Shown here piece after piece: positions 1 to 6,433 of a stretch of 7,674 bases of DNA. Position 1 is the first letter of the stretch. Each line of letters opens with the position of its first letter. A program made the position numbers and the translations under genes. Below the pieces are notes generated by a model. The model was not told the DNA's origin. It saw only the letters and a list, made by a program, of their open reading frames with translations, and did no database searches. Origin of the DNA: CAZVYS01 sp964630755 (GTDB lineage Bacteria; Patescibacteriota; Microgenomatia; UBA1400; CG1-02-47-37); the NCBI GenBank assembly GCA_964630755.1, contig CAZVYS010000033.1, positions 1 through 7,674 of the forward strand. The letters run 5' to 3'.

Positions 1-1075
1 AAACCTAAAAAACTCAATTTTCTTAAGCTTAACTGCCTCGGCCTGGTTATTATCTCATTCATTCACTCCTATTATCTTTTCCCCCTTAATCTTCTTTTTT
101 ACTTTATTTAATTTCCAAAAAAAACTATTAAAAAAAACTATTATATTCATAAGTCTTAGCCTGCTTTTTTGTTTTTTCTTTACTGCTTGGCATTTATTAC
201 CCGCCTTACTTGAGCTTAAATACACCTACTTTTCTCAGTTTGTTACTCACGAATATCAAAATCATTTTGTCTCACTTAAGAGATTGTTATATTCCAAATG
301 GGGCACCGGAGCTCCAGGTTGGTCAGATAATCCTTTAAGTCAACAAGTAGGCATTGCCCAGTGGTTATCTATTGCTATCGGTATAGTTATATTCAGAAAG
401 AAAAAATCAAAAAAACTTACCCCTTTTATAATTAGTTTTTTCTTAAGCATTTTTTTAATGCTTAGTCCTTCTAGGTTTGTTTGGGATAGTATACCCTTGC
501 TCGCTTCAGTTCATATTCCCTGGAGATTTTTGTCTTTAGCTGTTTTTTCATCTGCCGCTGTTTCAGGATTTTTAATTAAAACAATAAAAAGCAAAAAAAT
601 AAATCTTGTTATTTATGGATTGCTGATTGGATTAACTTTATATGGTAATCGTAATCATCTTCGAATAAACGAAATTAGAGTTTACAATCAAGCATTTTTT
701 CAAAACTATATCGGTGTAGCAACAGGCTGGAATGAACACCTGCCTATCTGGATAAAAAAAATTCCCAAATCATTTCCAGATAAAAAAGTTGAAGTTATTT
801 CTGGAAATTGTGCTATTACCAATTTAATCAATCAATCTAATTTGACCATTTTTAATGCTAATTGCCAAGACGAAGCTAAAATCCAGCTTAACACTGCCTA
901 CTATCCACGATGGCAGGTTTTGGATAACAACCAAATTATTACCAATCAAGTAAAAAAGAATCTTGAAACTTCAAACGGCTTAATTCAGTTTTCTTTAAAT
1001 TCCGGCCAACATCAAGTTAAAGCTATCTTTGGTAAAACTGCAGTATTTTCTCAACTGCCTTTATCACATCGTTAA
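1..1075 (+). CDS. Polytopic membrane protein, YfhO / 6-pyruvoyl-tetrahydropterin-synthase-related (PF10131-like) family; 5' end outside window
   Basis: The reading frame is open from base 2 to the TAA at 1073-1075 (357 residues), so the TTG at 284 is an internal Leu codon and the true start lies off the window. Hydrophobic segments lie at about residues 14-36, 47-66, 112-125, 140-156, 174-195 and 200-213. Family-like signatures are LLPALLELK (65-73), the block HFVSLKRLLYSKWGTGAPGW (88-107), and a SPSRFVWDSIP segment followed by a PWRFL turn near residue 170. After the last helix comes a hydrophilic region of about 140 residues with an ATGWNEHLPIW stretch, likely extracytoplasmic. These motifs resemble large GT-C-like membrane proteins thought to act on lipid-linked sugars; the reaction is unknown. 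The usual C-terminal helix after the FGKT segment is missing. The last 53 bases overlap the aminotransferase gene tail to tail. The family call is from remembered motifs, not a search. Confidence 0.72.
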   Translation, partial: NLKNSIFLSLTASAWLLSHSFTPIIFSPLIFFFTLFNFQKKLLKKTIIFISLSLLFCFFFTAWHLLPALLELKYTYFSQFVTHEYQNHFVSLKRLLYSKWGTGAPGWSDNPLSQQVGIAQWLSIAIGIVIFRKKKSKKLTPFIISFFLSIFLMLSPSRFVWDSIPLLASVHIPWRFLSLAVFSSAAVSGFLIKTIKSKKINLVIYGLLIGLTLYGNRNHLRINEIRVYNQAFFQNYIGVATGWNEHLPIWIKKIPKSFPDKKVEVISGNCAITNLINQSNLTIFNANCQDEAKIQLNTAYYPRWQVLDNNQIITNQVKKNLETSNGLIQFSLNSGQHQVKAIFGKTAVFSQLPLSHR

Positions 1076-2225
1076 TATCTTTTTGCGTCATATGTGGGTA
1101 AAAAGGCAAAGAGACTGTTCTTTCTCCAATCCACTCAGCATTTGGAAAATCTCCAGGTCTAAATCCAAAAGCCTTTCGATAGTACTGATGTAAATGAACC
1201 GGGGTAAAATGTACTCCTGCGCCAATATTTTCTTTCCTTAAAGCCTCAATAAACTGATTTCTATTAATTTTAAGTTTTTCAAGTTCAAGATTAACTGCAT
1301 ATAAATGTCTTGCATGAACCATCTCTTTTTCTTCTTCAAACGGGGGAATGATTCCATCTAAGTTTTCAAAAGCTTTTGTATATATCTGCCAGTATTTATT
1401 TCTTATTTTTAAATTAGCTTTTGCTCTTTTTAACTGATGTATGCCTAAAGCAGCTTGAATATCCATCATATTATATTTATAGCCTGGATAAACCCCTTCA
1501 TAAGGTTTATAGCCTTCGTTTGAATATCTTTTCCACGCATCAGCTGATAAACCATGAAGTCTTCTTGTTTTAGCTTTACTAGCCCAGTCTTTGTTATTAG
1601 TTGTTAACATTCCTCCTTCTCCAGTAGCTACATTCTTAGTTACATAAAAAGAAAAAGCAGTTAAATCAGCTATCGAGCCAATTTTTTTATTTTTATACCA
1701 AGTTTCTGTTGCATGAGCTGCATCTTCTAAGACATTAACATTATGATTTTTGGCCAACTTCATTATTTTATCCAAATCACATGGCCTACCATATAAATCA
1801 ACTGGAATAATTGCTTTAGTTCTTTTGCTAATTTTCTTTTCAATTTCTTTTGGATCAATATTCCCTGTTTCTTTATTAACATCAGCAAACACCACTTTTG
1901 CCTTAACATGGCAAATTACGTTAGCAGTTGAGACAAAGGTCATTGGAGTAGTTATCACTTCATCGCCCTCAGACACTCCTAAAATATCTAAGCCTAAGTG
2001 CATTGCGGCCGTAGCTGAGTTAACCGCCACTGCATGCTTTGCTTTTACAAATTTTTGAAAATCCTTTTCAAACTGATGCACTTTAGGTCCAGTGCCCCAC
2101 CAACCTGATCGGATTGTTTCCATCATTTCTTGAAGCTCAGATTTAAAAAATCTTGGTGCTCCAAAAACTAAAAAGTTTTCTCTCTGTGGCTTTCCGCCTT
2201 CAATAACCGGTTTAACTCTAGTCAT
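1023..2225 (-). CDS. DegT/DnrJ/EryC1/StrS family PLP-dependent sugar aminotransferase
   Basis: This 400-residue protein is full length for the family, which transfers an amino group, usually from glutamate, to a nucleotide-linked keto sugar in the cytoplasm. Visible landmarks are the SGWWGTGPKV entry segment (40-49), NSATAAMHLGL near 69-79 for cofactor phosphate binding, LEDAAHA (166-172) with Asp168 expected to contact the PLP ring nitrogen, and FSFYVTKNVATGEGG (191-205) with Lys197 as the expected Schiff-base lysine. YNMMDIQAALG (251-261) and GVHFTPVHLHQYY (337-349) are also typical. The substrate cannot be read from sequence; perosamine, ArnB-like and PseC-like enzymes share this fold. No sugar-nucleotide dehydratase is present in the window to narrow it. 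The ATG at 2223-2225 fits the family N-terminus and sits 6 bases after a TATAAT, with no Shine-Dalgarno motif. The stop is TAG at 1023-1025, inside the convergent membrane-protein gene. Confidence 0.93.
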   Translation of the reverse strand: MTRVKPVIEGGKPQRENFLVFGAPRFFKSELQEMMETIRSGWWGTGPKVHQFEKDFQKFVKAKHAVAVNSATAAMHLGLDILGVSEGDEVITTPMTFVSTANVICHVKAKVVFADVNKETGNIDPKEIEKKISKRTKAIIPVDLYGRPCDLDKIMKLAKNHNVNVLEDAAHATETWYKNKKIGSIADLTAFSFYVTKNVATGEGGMLTTNNKDWASKAKTRRLHGLSADAWKRYSNEGYKPYEGVYPGYKYNMMDIQAALGIHQLKRAKANLKIRNKYWQIYTKAFENLDGIIPPFEEEKEMVHARHLYAVNLELEKLKINRNQFIEALRKENIGAGVHFTPVHLHQYYRKAFGFRPGDFPNAEWIGERTVSLPFYPHMTQKDINDVIKAVEKILQFYQR

Positions 2226-2231
2226 AGGTGA

Positions 2232-2237
2232 ATTATA
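2232..2237 (-). promoter_or_regulatory. Predicted -10 element for the aminotransferase gene
   Basis: A perfect TATAAT reads on the minus strand and ends 6 bases before the ATG at 2225. A start site about 7 bases downstream of the -10 would fall on the A of the ATG, giving a leaderless mRNA. A weak -35 candidate, TTCATA, reads on the minus strand at 2261-2256 with an 18-base spacer. AT-rich DNA makes chance matches possible. Confidence 0.55.
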
Positions 2238-2240
2238 ACT

Positions 2241-2246
2241 TATAAT
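2241..2246 (+). promoter_or_regulatory. Predicted -10 element for the GT39-like gene
   Basis: A perfect TATAAT ends 10 bases before the ATG at 2257, so any 5' leader would be only a few bases. It is the mirror of the minus-strand -10: bases 2231-2247 form a perfect dyad, AATTATAA / C / TTATAATT. A weak -35 candidate, TAGTCA (2219-2224), lies 16 bases upstream, inside the start of the aminotransferase gene. Confidence 0.55.
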
Positions 2247-2256
2247 TAGTTAAGTT

Positions 2257-3774
2257 ATGAAACATAAATGGCTAGTTTTATTTTTTACTTTTCTGGCTCT
2301 TTTTTTAAGACTTTTCAGACTAGGCTTAAATGATTTTAAAGAAGATGAATATAATTCTGTTAATGCGGCCACCTATTTATATTCCTGTCAAAAAGACTCA
2401 ACCAACTGCCACTTTTCTAATAATCCCATTGATACTAATATCACTAATAAATTATTAGTGATATTAACTAATAATGAAACCAAACCTAACCTTTTTACTG
2501 AAATTTATCTTTGGGACTGGATAAAAAAAGCTCCCACAAAAACCCATTACGCTCGGGCCTGGCCTCATTTATATAATCTTACTAATATTTATAGCCTTTT
2601 TGGTATTTCTGAGTTTTCTTCAAGGTTAATTTCAGTTATCTCAGGCTCTTTACTGATTATTGTTAGCTTTTTCTTTAGCTTTTTATTTATCGGCTCTGTT
2701 AACCTAAGTCTAGTTTATTCATTAATGATCACTTTTTCCTTTTACCTTATTGATATTAGTCGCAATGCTCGGATGTACTCCAGTTTTATTCTTATTTTTC
2801 AAGTCTTGGTTTACTTTACTTACCGGGCAATTTTTGAATCTCAAACTCGTCAAAAAAATCTAATTTTTATAATATTATCCTTAGCTTCATTCATCACTGC
2901 CTACTTTTTTCATTTAATAACCTTACTTTTTCCTCTAGCTGTTTTGATTTTCAGTTATTATTTCGGCTTTGTAAAAAAACAAGCTAAACCAAAAAACACT
3001 TTTTACTTCTTGCTCATTGGTTTAATTTTCTTTATTATTTTAAATCTAAACTATAATCTAGATTTCTTCCAAACCCAATTCAGTCAACTCTCCATCCCTC
3101 CTAAATTTAAATATTTAAAATTTGTTTTTTCTCACCCATTGCCATTTATCTTTAACCTTAGCTTAATCATTATTAACTTGCCTTTTATCCTTAGAAATAA
3201 AAAAGCTAGCTATCTATTCACTATTATCATTACTTATCTAGGTTATTTGATTTTCTTTTCCAAGCCAACTCCAGCCTCAGCCTACACTCTCCACTTACTT
3301 CCTCTTAGTCTAGCTTTATTTCTAATTGCCCTTAATCATCAATTTCCCAAAAAGTTTGTAAAATTTTTTATTTATTTTGCCACGCTTTTATTTGTCTTGA
3401 TTCAATTGATTTCCAAGATCCCTTATCTTTACCTTGCTAAACACAACCAGCCTCAAATTACTCAAGCTTATCAATTAATTATTAAAAATTACCAAGCAGA
3501 TGATCAGATCTTAGCTGTTCATCTGAGAGACTATTATCTAAAAGCCTTGCCCCAAGCCGCTCAAATAACAGAAATTCCCGATAAACAAAGCTTAAGTTTT
3601 TCAGATTTTCTTCAACTGCTTAATCAGGCACCTTCAAGCTATATAGTTTGGGAACAAGAAAAACAAGTCCATTTGCGTCCAGCAATAGTTGATTATATTC
3701 AAGCTCATGCTACTAAGTTAGCCGGAGAGGAAATTGATAATTATAAAGTCGAAATCTATTACTATCAAAAATAA
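2257..3774 (+). CDS. GT39/ArnT-like (GT-C fold) polyprenyl-phosphate-sugar glycosyltransferase, integral membrane
   Basis: This 505-residue protein has about ten hydrophobic segments (about 5-22, 127-146, 149-166, 174-190, 203-235 as two, 248-264, 295-311, 318-334, 344-360, 367-388). The N-terminus runs LRLFRLGLNDF then KEDEY; the acidic pair Asp30-Glu31 just after helix 1 is where the GT39/PMT family carries its catalytic acid in the first outer loop. SRNARMYSSF (168-177) matches the family's conserved Arg-rich outer-loop motif. The C-terminal ~115 residues are hydrophilic and probably extracytoplasmic. Members move a sugar from an undecaprenyl- or polyprenyl-phosphate carrier to a glycan, lipid or protein acceptor outside the membrane; donor and acceptor are unknown here. 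The ATG at 2257 has no Shine-Dalgarno motif. The TAA at 3772-3774 lies within the last codons of the convergent amidotransferase gene (10 bp overlap). A 31-bp palindrome lies in codons 60-70. Confidence 0.8.
   Translation: MKHKWLVLFFTFLALFLRLFRLGLNDFKEDEYNSVNAATYLYSCQKDSTNCHFSNNPIDTNITNKLLVILTNNETKPNLFTEIYLWDWIKKAPTKTHYARAWPHLYNLTNIYSLFGISEFSSRLISVISGSLLIIVSFFFSFLFIGSVNLSLVYSLMITFSFYLIDISRNARMYSSFILIFQVLVYFTYRAIFESQTRQKNLIFIILSLASFITAYFFHLITLLFPLAVLIFSYYFGFVKKQAKPKNTFYFLLIGLIFFIILNLNYNLDFFQTQFSQLSIPPKFKYLKFVFSHPLPFIFNLSLIIINLPFILRNKKASYLFTIIITYLGYLIFFSKPTPASAYTLHLLPLSLALFLIALNHQFPKKFVKFFIYFATLLFVLIQLISKIPYLYLAKHNQPQITQAYQLIIKNYQADDQILAVHLRDYYLKALPQAAQITEIPDKQSLSFSDFLQLLNQAPSSYIVWEQEKQVHLRPAIVDYIQAHATKLAGEEIDNYKVEIYYYQK
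2436..2466. repeat. Perfect 31-bp inverted repeat (15-bp arms, 1-base centre) inside a coding region
   Basis: The left arm TAATATCACTAATAA (2436-2450) is the exact reverse complement of TTATTAGTGATATTA (2452-2466), with a single A at 2451 between them. It lies in the first outer loop of the GT39-like gene, codons 60-70. In RNA it would form a stem with a loop of several bases. It is almost all A/T, with two G/C pairs per hairpin. No T-tract follows, so it does not look like a terminator. Confidence 0.85.
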
Positions 3775-5627
3775 GCTTGAAGCCACAGCTCAAACATTAA
3801 TATTCGCCAAAGTCTGCGATAGATATGCTCAGCCTCTAATTTACCTTCGATCATTTGCTTGACTGTTTTTTGATCTAAGTAATCGTTAATCCTTGCTTTT
3901 TTATTAATTAACAGACTTTTGACGGGTTTTCTCCATTGGTTTTTAAACCATTTTCCGAGCGGAAACCCAAAGCCCATCTTTTTTCTATAAATAATTTCTT
4001 TTGGCAAGATTCCTTCTAAGGATTTTTTTAAGATATACTTACTCTCCCCCCACCTTAATTTTAAGCTTGGCGGAATTTTATTAACAAACTGAACTAACTC
4101 ATGATCTAAAAACGGCGAGCGCACTTCCAAACCATGACTCATTGAAGCAATATCCACTTTTGGTAGCAATGTTTGGCTTAAATAAATATTTAAATCTGTT
4201 AATAAAACATTATCCAAAGGCTTTAAGGCTTTTCTCTTTTGATTAAAAATCAATTTCTGACTAGCTAAAGGGTCAACTTGGTTTAAAAACTGTTTTGTAT
4301 AAAGTTCTTTTTTAAAACTAACTGGCGCTTGCAAGGTTAGATAAGCAGCAGCGTATTGTCCTAGTCCAGGTTGAGTCAGCATATCTTCAAGCACTGCTTG
4401 AACTTCAGACTGAAAACGCCAGGGAAAATAGAGCACGGTCTTGATTATTTTCTCCAACCTGGTTATTCCCAAACAAGCTAAAAGGTTCAGAATCACAAAT
4501 TTTTGGTATCTTTGATACCCTGCAAAAATATCATCCCCTCCATCGCCATTAAGTACAACCTTGATGTTTTTACTTGCTTTTTGACTGATTAAATAAGTTG
4601 GCAAAGCTGAAATATCACCGTAAGGCTCCTCATATGCAGCTGCCAGCTTAGGCAATATTGAAAAATCTTGAGGCTTTAGAATAGCCTCATGGTGGTTAGT
4701 CTTAAACTTTTTAGCTACCAGCCTGGCATACTTAAGCTCACTGTATTCTTTTTCTTCAAAGCCGACCGAAAAGGTATTTAATTTTTTTTTGCCTAACTGC
4801 CTCATCAAGGCCACCACGGCCGAAGAGTCCACACCACCAGATAAAAAAGCTCCCACCGGTACATCAGCTACTAGTCTTAGCCTAACTGACTCAGTCAATT
4901 TATTAAGGACTTCTTTTTTTAACTCATTAGTTGATAATTGGTGTTTTGGTAAAAACTTAGGCTGCCAATATGTTTTAATGACTGCTTTTCTATTTTTGAT
5001 TATCAAATAACTAGCTTGAGGTAGTTTTTTAATCTGTTTAAAACCAGTTAATGGTACAGGCACAGACTCTAAACCAAAATAATGATCAACCGCTTTTAGA
5101 TCTACCTCTCTTTTTATAGCTCTATTAGTTAAGATCGCTTTTAACTCTGAAGCAAAAATAATGCCATTATTATCAAGATAATATTTTAAGGGTTTTTGCC
5201 CCATTCGATCTCTGGCCAAAAATAACACCTTTTGCTTTTGATCCCATAAAGCAAAGGCAAACATTCCTCTTAAATACTTTAAACATTTTTCTTGATACTC
5301 TTCCCATAAATCAACAATTGTTTCAGTATCAGATTTTGATCTAAACTTATGACCTTTTTTAATTAATCTCCGTCTTAATTCTTGAAAATTATATATCTCA
5401 CCATTAAATACCAGAACTACTGATTTATCTTCATTAAAAATAGGCTGATTTCCAGTTGAGGATAAATCAATAATCGATAGTCTTCGGTTCCCAAGTCCAA
5501 CTAGACCATTAACATATATGCCTTGATTGTCAGGTCCACGATGTTGAATCTTTTGCGCCATCCGGTTAATATCCGTTTTATTAACCGGCTTGCCATCAAT
5601 ATTTAATCTACCTACAATTCCACACAT
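3765..5627 (-). CDS. asnB: Glutamine-dependent asparagine synthetase / AsnB-type amidotransferase
   Basis: This 620-residue protein has the full two-domain AsnB layout. The N-terminal class II glutaminase domain begins MCGIVG, where Cys2 becomes the nucleophile after Met removal. NRRLSIIDLS (47-56), FNGEIYN (74-80) and SDTETI (99-104) form its glutamine pocket. The synthetase domain has the ATP-pyrophosphatase P-loop SGGVDSS (263-269), GDGGDD (361-366) and the conserved EVRSPFLDHELV stretch (501-512). Known family members make asparagine from aspartate, glutamine and ATP, but homologues in polysaccharide loci can amidate sugar uronic acids or modify other carboxylates. The neighbouring sugar aminotransferase, glycosyltransferases and exporter make a glycan role plausible, but sequence alone does not decide it. 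The ATG at 5627 is fixed by the need for Cys at position 2; there is no Shine-Dalgarno motif. TGA at 3767-3765 ends the gene. A run of nine A residues on the coding strand lies at Lys codons near 281. Confidence 0.93.
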   Translation of the reverse strand: MCGIVGRLNIDGKPVNKTDINRMAQKIQHRGPDNQGIYVNGLVGLGNRRLSIIDLSSTGNQPIFNEDKSVVLVFNGEIYNFQELRRRLIKKGHKFRSKSDTETIVDLWEEYQEKCLKYLRGMFAFALWDQKQKVLFLARDRMGQKPLKYYLDNNGIIFASELKAILTNRAIKREVDLKAVDHYFGLESVPVPLTGFKQIKKLPQASYLIIKNRKAVIKTYWQPKFLPKHQLSTNELKKEVLNKLTESVRLRLVADVPVGAFLSGGVDSSAVVALMRQLGKKKLNTFSVGFEEKEYSELKYARLVAKKFKTNHHEAILKPQDFSILPKLAAAYEEPYGDISALPTYLISQKASKNIKVVLNGDGGDDIFAGYQRYQKFVILNLLACLGITRLEKIIKTVLYFPWRFQSEVQAVLEDMLTQPGLGQYAAAYLTLQAPVSFKKELYTKQFLNQVDPLASQKLIFNQKRKALKPLDNVLLTDLNIYLSQTLLPKVDIASMSHGLEVRSPFLDHELVQFVNKIPPSLKLRWGESKYILKKSLEGILPKEIIYRKKMGFGFPLGKWFKNQWRKPVKSLLINKKARINDYLDQKTVKQMIEGKLEAEHIYRRLWRILMFELWLQAYF

Positions 5628-5638
5628 ACTAGAATATT

Positions 5639-5644
5639 AGTATA
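5639..5644 (-). promoter_or_regulatory. Predicted -10 element for the asnB-like gene
   Basis: TATACT reads on the minus strand, ending 11 bases before the ATG at 5627. An alternative, TAATAT (5639-5634), would sit 6 bases before it. A weak -35 candidate, TTGGTT, lies 18 bases upstream inside the permease gene. The element physically overlaps the opposing plus-strand -10. Confidence 0.4.
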
Positions 5645-5646
5645 AT
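5641..5646 (+). promoter_or_regulatory. Predicted -10 element for the ABC transporter pair
   Basis: A perfect TATAAT ends 9 bases before the permease ATG at 5656, predicting a leader of only a few bases or none. A weak -35 candidate, TCCACA (5619-5624), sits 16 bases upstream inside the asnB-like gene. The surrounding bases form a dyad: ATATTA (5634-5639), 3 bases, TAATAT (5643-5648). Confidence 0.5.
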
Positions 5647-5655
5647 ATCATTAAT

Positions 5656-6432
5656 ATGGCTAAACCAAGATTTAAAGGTAACTCAAAGGATTTATTTTTT
5701 GAACTTGTCAGAACTGATTTTATTATGCGTTATCATAACTCAGTTTTAGGCTTTATTTGGGTATTATTAAAGCCTTTTTTAATTTTTTTAATCCTGGTAA
5801 TCGTTTTTTCTTGGTTTTTCAAATCAACAGACCCTTATTATCATTTAAATCTATTGCTAGGTCTTTTACTGTATTCTTATTTTGCAGAAAGCACTTTAAG
5901 GGGAGTAACTAGTCTGTATGAAAAGTCAAATATTATTCTAAAGGTGAATTTTCCTAAAGTTATTGCCATTTTTACATCAGTAGTTAACTCTTTTATTAGC
6001 TTCTTTTTTGGTTTTTTGGTTTTCTCTGTTTTTTGGTTTTTTTCAAAACCTTATAACGCTTTACTTAATATTCCTTATTTTCTGCTATTACTTTTAATAC
6101 TCACCATTTTGTCAATTGGTTTAAACCTATTTTTTAGCATTATTTACACCAAGCTTAGAGATTTATTTTCAATTTGGGAAGTTATGCTTCAGCTAGTTTT
6201 TTATCTTAGCCCTATTATTTATCCAATAAGCTTAGTCCCAAATAACTTTAAAATATACTATCTTTTAAACCCTTTAGCTGTGATTATTTCTGAATCACAA
6301 AAAGCTTTAATTACAAACCAACCATTTTCTTTAGCCCATACTTTCTTCTCTCTAGCTTTGTCAATTGCAATAGTCTTTTTTGGGTATATATTTTTTAATG
6401 CTAACATAAAAAAAATTGCTGAAAATTTTTAA
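5656..6432 (+). CDS. ABC-2 type polysaccharide/teichoic-acid export permease (Wzm/TagG/KpsM family)
   Basis: This 258-residue protein has the usual length and six hydrophobic segments (about 32-54, 66-84, 104-128, 139-163, 174-191, 231-247). Family features are the N-terminal amphipathic stretch FFELVRTDFIMRYHNSVLGF (14-33) leading into IWVLLKP, the YEKSNIILKVNFP coupling-loop segment (88-100), RDLFSIWEVMLQL followed by FYLSPIIYP (168-190), and LNPLAVIISESQKALI (204-219). It would form the membrane dimer through which a lipid-linked glycan crosses the cytoplasmic membrane, powered by the ATPase encoded 1 base downstream. The ATG at 5656 follows a TATAAT by 9 bases and has no Shine-Dalgarno motif. 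The protein is very Phe-rich, giving T-rich low-complexity DNA around 6000-6055. Which glycan it carries is not visible. Confidence 0.92.
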   Translation: MAKPRFKGNSKDLFFELVRTDFIMRYHNSVLGFIWVLLKPFLIFLILVIVFSWFFKSTDPYYHLNLLLGLLLYSYFAESTLRGVTSLYEKSNIILKVNFPKVIAIFTSVVNSFISFFFGFLVFSVFWFFSKPYNALLNIPYFLLLLLILTILSIGLNLFFSIIYTKLRDLFSIWEVMLQLVFYLSPIIYPISLVPNNFKIYYLLNPLAVIISESQKALITNQPFSLAHTFFSLALSIAIVFFGYIFFNANIKKIAENF

Positions 6433-6433
6433 C

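Noticed and set aside
1079..1105. CTTTTT ... AAAAAG inverted repeat downstream of the first gene
   Set aside because: The arms are only 6 bp with a long loop and no G/C stem; it lies within the conserved aminotransferase C-terminus and is expected by chance in AT-rich DNA.
1750..2058. Open frame of 102 codons on the + strand
   Set aside because: It lies wholly inside the aminotransferase gene on the opposite strand, and its translation has no recognisable domain. It is an antisense shadow.
3776..3796. Possible hairpin just after the GT39-like stop (TTG-A-AGC / CACA / GCT-CAA)
   Set aside because: The stem is short with a bulge, lies inside the opposing coding sequence, and has no following T-tract, so it is not a credible intrinsic terminator.
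4789..5010. Open frame of 73 codons on the + strand
   Set aside because: It lies antisense to the well-conserved synthetase P-loop region of the asnB-like gene and has no independent coding evidence.
6416..6433. TTG at 6416 as the start of the exporter ATPase
   Set aside because: It would overlap the permease end by 17 bases and add six residues that fit the family poorly. The ATG at 6434 gives the normal N-terminus.
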